DNA of 64,000 bases. Origin: CAUSWF01 sp963535465. Its GTDB lineage: Bacteria > Bacillota_I > Bacilli_A > RF39 > UBA660. The position numbers and the translations under genes were made by a program. Below are positions 25,002 through 33,293 of this stretch, one piece after another; position 1 is the first letter of the stretch; each line of letters starts with the position of its first letter. The notes beneath the pieces are model-generated. The model searched no databases. It worked only from the letters and a program-made list of their open reading frames with translations, and was not told where the DNA came from. The stretch spans positions 1 through 64,000 of the forward strand of contig CAUSWF010000003.1 in the NCBI GenBank assembly GCA_963535465.1, read 5' to 3'.

Positions 25002-26357
25002 CTATTTTTGACTTATTCTAATTTTAACCTTCTTTGTCTTAGAAGAATACTTAAGTCTATTATCTGTTCCAGATACTTTAACTTCAACTTCGTGTTCTCC
25101 CACACCATAATTCTTAAGATTAACATAAGGTTTAACATTATCTATAGTAATTGTATTTAAAGCTTCATTACTTCCACTAACTACAACATTTACTTGCCTA
25201 TCGTTATCAGTTAAGGCAAGTGCCTTATATTTAGAATCTAAATTCTCAATTCTTACAGGAACATTTGGTATTTCCTTAGTACTAGTAGTATCAAGAGATA
25301 CTTTAACATCTAATGTCTTAACATCTATTTCTGTAATTCCATTTGGTTTAGTTAAAGTAACATGATATGTCTTATCTTTATCTAACCCTTTAACATCTAT
25401 TGGAATATCTAATTGTTCTATCTTATCAATTGCACTTTGTTCACCATAAACAGTAACTTCTCTAATTGATGTATTTATTGATGAAATAGCTTTACCAAAC
25501 GCTAAATCTCCTTTTGGTATAACATTAACAGGAATTGTTTTATGTGGAGATGTTATAGATAAAGTAACAGTTACAGTAGATGGAACAATCTCAACTTTAA
25601 CAACTTTACCATTAGAATCATATGCAACTAATGGTACATTGTCAAGTTTAATATCTCCCTCTTCCTGTCTAGGAAGATCAGCAATATCAACAAGAGCTTT
25701 AACAGTTGCAACTTGATTTAATTTATATTGTGGTCCTTTAACAATTACTTCACTTCTATCCACTTTAACATTACTAATAGATAATCTACTATTTAAATTG
25801 TCTTTATGTAATACATCATAAGTTAAAGGTTTATTATCACTTACCTTCTCATATATCGAAATAGATATATTAGATGGATTTAAAGTATAATTAATTGACT
25901 TTAATCTTTGAGGATAAGTTAAAGTAATATTATGATTACCAGCCTTATAACCAGTTAAATCTATAGTAATTCCTTGTGAAGGTATTTGCTTAGCTAAAAA
26001 TATATGTCTCTTTTGACCGATTAAAGTAATATCTACAGTATCAGGTATTCCTTCAACTACATATAATTCTTCATTGTATATTGCAGTAACTTTTTGATTC
26101 GGCAATGTTTCAGCATAATGATCTACCATTACGTTAGAATCTTGATCTATAACTAAAAATGTAACAAATGCTAACAATAAACTTATTATAATTAAAGTAC
26201 TTTTCTTACCAGCAACGCCATCAAGTGCTTTAAGTTGTTTTTTTAGAAAGAAAAATGTTCTTATAAAAGTCTTAGTTATTGGAGTAATTAAAAATTTATC
26301 AAAGAAGTTATATGTTTTTCCAAAAAATCTAACTAACATATTTTTCTTATTCTTCAT
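25002..26357 (-). CDS. cdaR: YbbR-domain protein CdaR, regulator of CdaA
   Basis: 451 aa. A transmembrane helix (about 54-72, STLIIISLLLAFVTFLVI) anchors a large extracytoplasmic part of about four YbbR repeats (from about 90 to 448). Each repeat is beta-rich with patterns such as PNQKVTAIYNEELYVVEGIP and IPVDVKGLDKDKTYHVTLTKP. CdaR binds CdaA in the membrane and modulates c-di-AMP synthesis. Its start overlaps cdaA by 11 bases. The usual third gene glmM is not next to it. Confidence 0.93.
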   Translation of the reverse strand: MKNKKNMLVRFFGKTYNFFDKFLITPITKTFIRTFFFLKKQLKALDGVAGKKSTLIIISLLLAFVTFLVIDQDSNVMVDHYAETLPNQKVTAIYNEELYVVEGIPDTVDITLIGQKRHIFLAKQIPSQGITIDLTGYKAGNHNITLTYPQRLKSINYTLNPSNISISIYEKVSDNKPLTYDVLHKDNLNSRLSISNVKVDRSEVIVKGPQYKLNQVATVKALVDIADLPRQEEGDIKLDNVPLVAYDSNGKVVKVEIVPSTVTVTLSITSPHKTIPVNVIPKGDLAFGKAISSINTSIREVTVYGEQSAIDKIEQLDIPIDVKGLDKDKTYHVTLTKPNGITEIDVKTLDVKVSLDTTSTKEIPNVPVRIENLDSKYKALALTDNDRQVNVVVSGSNEALNTITIDNVKPYVNLKNYGVGEHEVEVKVSGTDNRLKYSSKTKKVKIRISQK

Positions 26358-27159
26358 CTTCTTCCTCCTCTATAACATCTACCTGAGCCTTAGGTCTAAG
26401 TTCATCAATAAGCATCATACGTACATCATCAATTGATAATCCATATAATAATTCTCCCTTAAGAGCTATAGAAATCTTACCTGTCTCCTCAGATACAACT
26501 ATTATTAAAGCATCAGTTTCTTCAGATAATCCTAAAGCAGCTCTATGTCTAGTACCTAAATGTCCATTTATTGCTGTGCTAGTACTTGTTGGAAATACTG
26601 CTCCAGCACATGTTATTCTATTGCCTTGTATAATTACACCACCATCATGTAGTGGATTACCTTCATAAAATATTGCTTCTATTAAATCAGTAGATAAATC
26701 AGCATATAATTTTTTACTTCTTTCAATATAATTACCTAAGCTTATATCTCTTTCAATAACTATTAAAGCTCCAGTCTTACTCTTCTTCATCGCATCAACG
26801 GCATTAACTATTTCATAAACCATTCTCTCTCGTTCATCTACAGTTAGAACTTTATGTCTACCAAGAAGTTGTGTTCTTCCAAGTTGTTCCAAAATACTTC
26901 TAATTTCTGGTTGAAAAATAACTATTAAAGCAAGTGGTCCCCATTGTATGATATATTCAAGTAAAATTCCTACAGTTATAAATCCAAACCATCCGCTTAT
27001 TACTTTAAGTATAATAATAAATACTACTCCTTTAAATAATAATGATAGTTTTATATTATTTTTTATATTCTTCAAGAAATAATAGAATATCACCCACACT
27101 ATCGCAATATCTACTATCTTTCTAATTAATGTTAAAATATCTGTTATTGTTATTGGCAT
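26347..27159 (-). CDS. cdaA: Diadenylate cyclase CdaA
   Basis: Makes cyclic di-AMP from two ATP, controlling potassium and osmotic balance and wall homeostasis. Three N-terminal transmembrane helices (about 5-85) precede the DAC domain. The catalytic motif, canonical DGA, is HDGGVII (about 171-177); the ATP-binding RHR is in GTRHRAALG (about 202-210). Length (270 aa) is normal. The SD GGGAGG supports the start. It is the upstream partner of cdaR. A degradative phosphodiesterase of the GdpP type is not in the window, though nrnA at 0.7-1.6 kb could clear pApA. Confidence 0.95.
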   Translation of the reverse strand: MPITITDILTLIRKIVDIAIVWVIFYYFLKNIKNNIKLSLLFKGVVFIIILKVISGWFGFITVGILLEYIIQWGPLALIVIFQPEIRSILEQLGRTQLLGRHKVLTVDERERMVYEIVNAVDAMKKSKTGALIVIERDISLGNYIERSKKLYADLSTDLIEAIFYEGNPLHDGGVIIQGNRITCAGAVFPTSTSTAINGHLGTRHRAALGLSEETDALIIVVSEETGKISIALKGELLYGLSIDDVRMMLIDELRPKAQVDVIEEEEDEE

Positions 27160-27223
27160 ATTTCCTCCCCAATACTATTCATATTCTTAAATATCATATC
27201 ATTTTAAGCCTAAAATTACAATA

Positions 27224-27255
27224 AAAGGAACTAAGATTTTTTTCTTAATTCCTTT
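27224..27255 (-). terminator. Terminator of the first rnr gene
   Basis: Thirteen-base stem with one mismatch (AAAGGAATTAAGA / TCTTAGTTCCTTT), a T-rich loop and a short T tract; it contains the rnr stop codon. Confidence 0.6.
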
Positions 27256-29492
27256 TTTAATTGCCTAATTTTCTTATCTCCATATTTGTCTATAAGCATC
27301 TGATTCGAATGATTTACATCCTCAATTCTATTTTCTAATATCTTCTCCATTGGGATAAATTCAACTGATTTGTTTTCTTTAGAAGCAGACTTAACCATTA
27401 CTTTTATTCTATCACCTAAATAATAATTATCTCCTCCAGATATAGATATCATAGTAAAATTATCAGGATTAAAAATATATTTACCACCTAAATTTTTAAG
27501 TTTAATTATGCCACTCATCCTATTATCTAACATTACTTCTATACTATTTTGACCAATATTAATTATAGTTCCGTAATATTCCTCTCCTATATGAGATTCC
27601 ATATATTCAGCAACTTTCATATAAAAACCAGCTCTCTCAGCAGCATCAGCATTCCTTTCAGTATTAGACGTATGATCTCCCACATCAAACAGCTTAGATT
27701 CCCACTTATTCTTAAGCATAGAAGTATCAGAATTTTTATCTACAATAAAATCTTTTATCATTCTATGAACCTCTAAGTCAGGATATCTTCTAATAGGAGA
27801 AGTAAAATGACAATAATTATCTTTGCCAAGCCCAAAGTGTCCAATATTTTTAGGGCTATATTTAGCTTTAGACATACATCTAATTAATAAATTAGAAAAG
27901 ACTGTATTTAAAGAATCTATAGTATGAATATACTTAGTTAAATCTTGTAAAGCAAATGGATTATCTTTAATCTGTTCAGGACTATACTTATTATATTCAT
28001 GATTAGTTACCGCAAGTAACTTAATAAAGTCATTTATTCTATCTAAATTAGGCTTACCATGCACTCTGTGTAAATTAATATAATCATGATCAACAGTTAA
28101 AGTCTTATCAACAGTCTCATTAGCAATAAGCATAAACTCTTCAATTAAATTTTCTGCATCCTTGTTAACTCTCTCATCAACATATAAAAGTTTATGATTA
28201 TCATCAAATACTCCTCTAAGTTCAGAAGTATCAAACTCTATAGAACCATTCTTAATTCTATTATTCCTAAGTAAGCCAGCAAGTTTATTCATCATATGTA
28301 ATTTATCTTTATATTTAATATAATCTTCATCAACAACATTCTTCATAAGTAAATCATTAACTTTACTATATGTCATTCTCATCTTAGAATTAATTACACT
28401 CTTCCAAATATTAGAACTAACAACTTCTCCTTTTTTATTTATTTCCATAACACATGAAACACATAATCTATCAACAAAAGGATTAAGTGAACATATACCG
28501 TTAGATAACTTATGTGGAAGCATCGGTATTACAGTATTACATATGTAGCAACTAGTTCCCTTAGTGTAAGCATCTTTATCAAGACTCATCCCTTCCTTAA
28601 CATAATGTGAAACATCTGCTATATGAACTCCTAATTGATAATTGCCATTAGGAAGAATTTCCAAACTAATCGCATCATCAAAATCCTTAGTATCATCACC
28701 ATCTATAGTAAATATTTCCCAATTTGTTAAATCACATCTACCTACTCTATCACTATCTAAGACTATACTAGGCAAATTATCAGCTTCATTAATACTGTCT
28801 TCTGCAAAAACATCACTAACATTATTCTTAAATGCTTCCCATAAAATATCTTCACTAGGATCATCCTTATGACTAAAAGTTCTAACTATAGTTGCATTAT
28901 AATAATTATCAGAAATTAAAGTATCTATTCTTGCCTCTACTCTTGAACCTTCTATCGCATCTTTTCCAACACTAATTATTAAATTCTTCTTCTTAGTATC
29001 TATACTTTTAACAAAATAATTAGTTCCTTCTCTATATACCTCTCCAAATATACTCTTAAGTTCCCTATCTAGTACTTCTCTAACTATATATTCACACTTG
29101 TTATTAGAAACAGACTCCTTTTCAATAAGTACTATATCCCCTTCTATAGCATTATTAAAATATTTTTTAGATACAGGATACTTATCTTCTTTATTTATAT
29201 AATTACCAGATTTATCTACATATGATGAATTAACAACAACAACTCCATTTTCTCCTCTTCCTCTATAAAAAGTACCTTTAAAAAAAGAAGTTTTATATAA
29301 AGCAATAAACTTATTATTAGGAGTTTTATAAATGTCTCTATTATCCCATTTATTATTAACTATATAAATAATAAGTTTTCTATCTTCGCTAGTTAATTCT
29401 CTTTCTAATTTTTTTGATACTAAAGCAAATATATCTTCCATAGATAATGCTTTCTTAGCCTTTTTAAAAACAAAATCAACAACATTTTCCAT
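27231..29492 (-). CDS. Ribonuclease R family exoribonuclease, paralogue 1
   Basis: Processive 3'-to-5' exoribonuclease of the RNB family. Order: N-terminal winged helix-like segment (about 1-70), cold-shock domains (about 75-230), RNB catalytic domain (about 250-580) with the acidic cluster TIDGDDTKDFDDAIS, and C-terminal S1 domain (about 640-720). A Lys-rich tail ends the protein. 753 aa is typical for RNase R. It shares layout with the second copy at 33.3-35.5 kb. It is not next to smpB, so it may be the accessory copy; which paralogue handles structured RNA cannot be told. Confidence 0.9.
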   Translation of the reverse strand: MENVVDFVFKKAKKALSMEDIFALVSKKLERELTSEDRKLIIYIVNNKWDNRDIYKTPNNKFIALYKTSFFKGTFYRGRGENGVVVVNSSYVDKSGNYINKEDKYPVSKKYFNNAIEGDIVLIEKESVSNNKCEYIVREVLDRELKSIFGEVYREGTNYFVKSIDTKKKNLIISVGKDAIEGSRVEARIDTLISDNYYNATIVRTFSHKDDPSEDILWEAFKNNVSDVFAEDSINEADNLPSIVLDSDRVGRCDLTNWEIFTIDGDDTKDFDDAISLEILPNGNYQLGVHIADVSHYVKEGMSLDKDAYTKGTSCYICNTVIPMLPHKLSNGICSLNPFVDRLCVSCVMEINKKGEVVSSNIWKSVINSKMRMTYSKVNDLLMKNVVDEDYIKYKDKLHMMNKLAGLLRNNRIKNGSIEFDTSELRGVFDDNHKLLYVDERVNKDAENLIEEFMLIANETVDKTLTVDHDYINLHRVHGKPNLDRINDFIKLLAVTNHEYNKYSPEQIKDNPFALQDLTKYIHTIDSLNTVFSNLLIRCMSKAKYSPKNIGHFGLGKDNYCHFTSPIRRYPDLEVHRMIKDFIVDKNSDTSMLKNKWESKLFDVGDHTSNTERNADAAERAGFYMKVAEYMESHIGEEYYGTIINIGQNSIEVMLDNRMSGIIKLKNLGGKYIFNPDNFTMISISGGDNYYLGDRIKVMVKSASKENKSVEFIPMEKILENRIEDVNHSNQMLIDKYGDKKIRQLKKELRKKS

Positions 29493-29530
29493 ATGTAAAC
29501 CCTCACTAATTAAAGTATAATGTAAAAACC

Positions 29531-29559
29531 AAAAAAAGAATAGTACTTTACACTATTCT
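29531..29559 (-). terminator. Terminator of the NlpC/P60 gene
   Basis: Stem AGAATAGT/ACTATTCT with a seven-base loop followed by seven T on the minus strand; it overlaps the gene's stop codon. Confidence 0.85.
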
Positions 29560-30534
29560 TCTAACTCTTGCAATATAAGAAGATGAGCCTCTATCCCAAG
29601 CAGAAACGTTAGATATAATAACCCCTGTTGAAGGATTAGCAGAGTGAACCATCAATCCATCCCCTATATATATAGATGTATGAGAAAAATATCCACTCTC
29701 TCCCCATATAATTAAATCACCTGGCATAATATCATCATAACTAATACCAATACCATCATTTGCTTGTGTAGATGCACTTCTTGATATATTTTTACCATTC
29801 ATTTTATAAACATATTGTGCAAAGCCACTGCAGTCAAATCCAGCTGGAGTATTACCTCCTCCTCTATAAGGACTTCCAACTAAGCTTCTAGCAACTTCAA
29901 CTATTGTAGAAGCAGAAGGATTAGCAACAGGATTAACAACTATTGGATTATAAACCTTCTTTTCTTTAACAACTAAGTTAAATTGAGCACTATTGGTATT
30001 GCCACTATTATCAATCGCAACTACCTTGATAGTATAAGTACCAGACTTATTAAAATCATAATTACCCTCTATCTTGTAGCACCTCTTATCACAATTATTA
30101 TTAAGACCTAAATCTCCATCAGTATTGTCATGAACCAGTTTAATATTAGTTGATAAATCATATGCAACTTCAAAATCTGTATAAACAGTATCACTTTGAA
30201 GTACTATGCTTGGAGCTTCTTTATCTACAACATTAACTACAACAGGAACTTCTTTCACTACATTATCATTTTTTATTAAAACAGATATAACTTGCTTACC
30301 AACTTTTTTAGTATCAATCTTATCTGATTTTATTATCTTTCCATTATGTTTTATTAAATCACCTAATTTAATATTACTTCCATAAGTAACATTATTAGCT
30401 AACTTAGAAATATCTACATTGATATTATTAAGCTTATTAGTATAACTATAAGCATATAATACACTACTAACTACAAGAACAAGTATCATAAGTATAGAAG
30501 CCTTATATATAGTCCTGTATCGCATTTTTTTCAT
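29548..30534 (-). CDS. NlpC/P60 peptidoglycan hydrolase with Ig-like domain
   Basis: A transmembrane or uncleaved signal segment (about 12-31) is followed by two beta-rich domains (about 38-102 and DUF5011-like 103-190, with DKEAPSIVL and GTYTIKVVAIDNSGN) and an NlpC/P60 catalytic domain (about 207-328). The catalytic triad is visible: Cys235 in FDCSGF, His285 in SHTSIYIG and His297 in MVHSAN. It should cut D-gamma-Glu-meso-DAP or equivalent bonds in the stem peptide, outside the membrane. It lies 90 bases downstream of the IdeS-like gene. Confidence 0.9.
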   Translation of the reverse strand: MKKMRYRTIYKASILMILVLVVSSVLYAYSYTNKLNNINVDISKLANNVTYGSNIKLGDLIKHNGKIIKSDKIDTKKVGKQVISVLIKNDNVVKEVPVVVNVVDKEAPSIVLQSDTVYTDFEVAYDLSTNIKLVHDNTDGDLGLNNNCDKRCYKIEGNYDFNKSGTYTIKVVAIDNSGNTNSAQFNLVVKEKKVYNPIVVNPVANPSASTIVEVARSLVGSPYRGGGNTPAGFDCSGFAQYVYKMNGKNISRSASTQANDGIGISYDDIMPGDLIIWGESGYFSHTSIYIGDGLMVHSANPSTGVIISNVSAWDRGSSSYIARVRRIV

Positions 30535-30623
30535 AATTCCTCCGATGCCTTTCTATACTATCACATCAAAACTTATTTGTCAAAAACCACAAATAAACAA
30601 AAAATAATAACTAATAATAGTTA

Positions 30624-32054
30624 TTATTTAAAAAATTCTTCCCATTTACTTGTTCCAAGAGATAGTACATGTATATATTCTAAGTTATTTCCAACATTCT
30701 TCTTAGTACTAGAAGTAATGGCAGGTCTTCCATCCTTATTATTAACATTTAATCTTCTCATACCAACATCTGCTTCATTATAATCATCAGAATCAGTTAC
30801 ATATATACCTATAATTTTACCAGTATTGTCAAAATCTGCTCCCCAAACAGTTATAATATGATTAGATGTCTTAGAACCAGTTCTATAACTTAATCCCATA
30901 ATATTACCTCTTTGTAACTCAGCTTTAACAGAATCACTGAAATCTTGATATTCTCCAGAAAAATATCTTCTAGTAAGAATATTTGTTCCAAAAACTTCGT
31001 TAAAAAAGCCTCCTCTTTCATCTCTAACAAAACGTTCAGGACTATTAGTCGCTCCAGTCAATGACATTTTATAACCATTTATAAAGAAATCAACACTTGT
31101 ATCAGCCCATATACCATTAGTACGACCATAATATAATTTAAACATATCAAATATTTTACTATTACCTGGTCCTTCAAATGAAGATAAATAAGTATTTAGA
31201 TTTTTCCATACACTAACATCTCCTGGTAACACATATCTATCAGGTCTATTATTTAAAAATCTATTAATATAACTACTATTTTGTTCCATCCACCAATGTA
31301 ACATATTAGAAGCTACTGCTCCACTACATAAAACTCTATCGTTCTCTCCAGAAGGAGTCTTATTATTATCAAACCACCCTCTATTAGGAACATATTGTGT
31401 AGTCAAAATCTCATAATCCCCGTATTTCTCTTTCTTAAAATCAGAAATTGATGGTGGATTTAAACCCTTAACCCAAAGACTTGTAACATTATTTCCATCT
31501 TTTATATAAGTCCTTTTAACTGCCTGTCCAGCAGGAATATCCTTGAACACCTCCGGTGTAGGTGTTGGCTTTGGTGTAGGAGTTGCTTTCGGAGTTGGTG
31601 TTAGAGTAGGTTTTGGTGTTGGAGTAGGTTTTGGTGTTGGAGTAGGTTTTGGTGTTGGTTTTGATGTTGGTTTTGGTAAATCTTGCTTTTTAGGATTTTC
31701 TAGCTTTCCAGATTTTCCGTCAACATTTTCTTCCTTATTTAAAGTATTTCCTTTTTTACCTACAAAAGTATTTTGTTTTTTACCATTAATACTATCATCA
31801 TTATTAGTTTTAGGTAAAACATTTTGTTCAGATTCATTATTCTTTTTATCATCAATATTTTGTTTTTCTTCGTTTTCTTTTTCCTGATTAATTTTATTAT
31901 CATCTTCCTGCTTTTGTTTTGTATTTTCATTTATCCCATTTTCTTTTGATGACTTTAATATAGATGAAATTTTATTAGCAGCAACAAAAGTACCCACTAT
32001 AAATAAAAGCAACAAAATTAATATTAATAATTTTTTATTATTATTCTCTCTCAT
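30624..32054 (-). CDS. IdeS/Mac-1-like cysteine protease (peptidase family C66), membrane-anchored
   Basis: A short cytoplasmic end and one transmembrane helix (about 9-25) are followed by a charged linker (about 30-125), a stalk of Pro-Thr-Lys repeats (about 126-168) and a C-terminal domain (about 190-476) close to streptococcal IdeS. Matching blocks: WVKGLNPP, YVPNRGWFDNNKT, NMLHWWMEQN, VDFFINGYKMSLTG, NHIITVWGADFDN and IYVTDSDDYN. The catalytic residues line up: Cys243, His399, Asp421, and Lys232 for the oxyanion region. IdeS cleaves IgG at the hinge; the substrate here is unknown. IdeS is secreted, whereas this one is tethered. Confidence 0.85.
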   Translation of the reverse strand: MRENNNKKLLILILLLLFIVGTFVAANKISSILKSSKENGINENTKQKQEDDNKINQEKENEEKQNIDDKKNNESEQNVLPKTNNDDSINGKKQNTFVGKKGNTLNKEENVDGKSGKLENPKKQDLPKPTSKPTPKPTPTPKPTPTPKPTLTPTPKATPTPKPTPTPEVFKDIPAGQAVKRTYIKDGNNVTSLWVKGLNPPSISDFKKEKYGDYEILTTQYVPNRGWFDNNKTPSGENDRVLCSGAVASNMLHWWMEQNSSYINRFLNNRPDRYVLPGDVSVWKNLNTYLSSFEGPGNSKIFDMFKLYYGRTNGIWADTSVDFFINGYKMSLTGATNSPERFVRDERGGFFNEVFGTNILTRRYFSGEYQDFSDSVKAELQRGNIMGLSYRTGSKTSNHIITVWGADFDNTGKIIGIYVTDSDDYNEADVGMRRLNVNNKDGRPAITSSTKKNVGNNLEYIHVLSLGTSKWEEFFK

Positions 32055-32204
32055 TAATTTATCTCATTCCTTTTCAGATCATTAAATACTATTAAACAAT
32101 ATCATATTATCAACGATATTTCAAACTTTAATATCACGATTATAAAGAACTTATGTAAAATTAATTAAATTATTTTATATGTATTAGTAAAACATTTATA
32201 TAAA

Positions 32205-32235
32205 CAAAAAAGATAAAACCATTATACTTTTATCT
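32205..32235 (-). terminator. Second terminator-like hairpin downstream of ssrA
   Basis: Eight-base perfect stem AGATAAAA/TTTTATCT (32235-32228, 32218-32211) then six T and G on the minus strand. Confidence 0.6.
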
Positions 32236-32314
32236 CTATTTATATCGGTATATCATCTATAAAAGTAAAATGAAAATCTATTATTTACATATAAACTACA
32301 GTTACTTTTTAAAA

Positions 32315-32345
32315 ACAAAAAATCAATTCCATTTCTAGAATTGAT
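32315..32345 (-). terminator. Terminator of ssrA (tmRNA)
   Basis: Eight-base perfect stem ATCAATTC/GAATTGAT with an eight-base loop, followed by a T-rich tract, 43 bases beyond the tmRNA 3' end. Confidence 0.85.
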
Positions 32346-32387
32346 ATTTATTAGTAAGTTGAACCAAAGTACAACTAAATTCTTTAA

Positions 32388-32766
32388 TGGTGGAGATGAG
32401 GGGAATTGAACCCCTGTCCGAAAATACAGCTACATAAACCTCTACAATCATAGTCAACTAATCATTCTCGTATAATAACAAAATAATTGACGATTAAATT
32501 ACTATACCAGTCTAAATATTCTTTCTATTAACTAGACAATTAATAGATATAACCTACTTAATAAACCCTAAACTAATCTCTAGGTAAAGATAAGAAAAGA
32601 GCGCATACCTTTTATATTATTAGGCGAAAGCTAAAGTTTGGTTTCCACCAAATACATTAGCTAATGCATTTTTAATGTTTTTAGCATTTATTTTTGTTTG
32701 TTCGTAACGTGTTCCTCCGAATTGCCATCTATGCTCTAATATCCCCGTCGAAACCAAATCATCCCC
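32388..32766 (-). ncRNA. ssrA: Transfer-messenger RNA (tmRNA)
   Basis: Rescues stalled ribosomes with SmpB. The 5' end GGGGATG (from 32766) pairs with CATCTCC before ACCA (3' end 32388), giving a tRNA-like acceptor; the T-arm GGGGTTCAATTCCCC is at the 3' side. The tag reading frame starts at GCT (32685) and reads A K N I K N A L A N, then V F G G N Q, ending T L A F A before two TAA stops (32622-32617). At 21 residues the tag is longer than in most Bacilli and ends LAFA, not LAA. CCA is encoded. An extended -10 (TGTTATAAT) lies at 32785-32777. Confidence 0.95.
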
Positions 32767-32776
32767 AGGTAGACCA

Positions 32777-32785
32777 ATTATAACA
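32777..32785 (-). promoter_or_regulatory. Extended -10 promoter of ssrA
   Basis: TGTTATAAT on the minus strand, ending eleven bases before the mature tmRNA 5' end. No strong -35 box; extended -10 compensates. Confidence 0.6.
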
Positions 32786-32805
32786 TAAAAAGAAAAGAAA
32801 TACTA

Positions 32806-33243
32806 TTAGTACTTCTTAATTTTCTTTTGAGCTTCTCTTTTCAAATCATTCTCTTTTATAGACTCTCTCTTATCATAATTTTTCTTACCTTTAGCAAGTC
32901 CCAATAAAACTTTTAATTTATTATCTTTAAAATATAATTTTAAAGGAACAAGAGTCTTTCCTTCTCGACTAACTGCATCACTTAGTTTTTTTATTTCTTT
33001 TTTATGAAGCAATAATTTCCTAGTTCTAGTCTCATCATGATTATATATATTTCCCTCTTTATAATGAGAAATAAACATATTAAGTAAGAATATTTCATTA
33101 TTTTTAATTATTCCGTAGCAGTCAACTATATTGCATTTACCAGCCCTAACAGACTTAATTTCAGTTCCAGTAAGTACAATACCAGCTTCTATTTCTTCTT
33201 CTATAAAATAATCAAATCTTGCTCTTTTATTAAGTATTTCCAT
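32806..33243 (-). CDS. smpB: SsrA-binding protein SmpB
   Basis: Binds the tRNA-like part of tmRNA and brings it to stalled ribosomes. The oligonucleotide-binding fold shows the landmarks NKRARFDYFI (5-14), EAGIVLTGTEIKSVRAG (near 19-35) and LAKGKKNYDKRE near the end, with the basic C-terminal tail (KREAQKKIKKY) that enters the mRNA channel. Length (145 aa) is normal. It lies between rnr and ssrA, so RNase R, SmpB and tmRNA are in one neighbourhood. Confidence 0.97.
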   Translation of the reverse strand: MEILNKRARFDYFIEEEIEAGIVLTGTEIKSVRAGKCNIVDCYGIIKNNEIFLLNMFISHYKEGNIYNHDETRTRKLLLHKKEIKKLSDAVSREGKTLVPLKLYFKDNKLKVLLGLAKGKKNYDKRESIKENDLKREAQKKIKKY

Positions 33244-33293
33244 ATTATCACCTATCGCTTAGATAATATTTTAGCATTTTTATATAAATAATT

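Larger units (their letters stand above)
32055..32387 (-). other. Long intergenic stretch with two terminator-like hairpins, no protein gene
   Basis: No ORF with a plausible start is seen in these 333 bases. On the minus strand the ssrA terminator (32315-32345) is followed about 80 bases later by a second hairpin with a T tract (32205-32235). Between them is an inverted repeat AAAAGTAA/TTACTTTT (32261-32268, 32302-32309). The rest leads into the IdeS-like gene; possible -10 TATAAT at 32144-32139. Confidence 0.6.

Noticed and set aside
27231..29492. First rnr copy as RNase II
   Set aside because: Length, extra N-terminal winged-helix segment and S1 domain fit RNase R better.
31543..31680. CRISPR array
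   Set aside because: The repeats are short in-frame Pro-Thr codons without spacers; no cas genes are nearby.
31543..31887. Plus-strand ORF rich in Gly and Val opposite the IdeS-like gene
   Set aside because: It is the mirror of the Pro-Thr repeat codons, has no ribosome binding site and no homology pattern.
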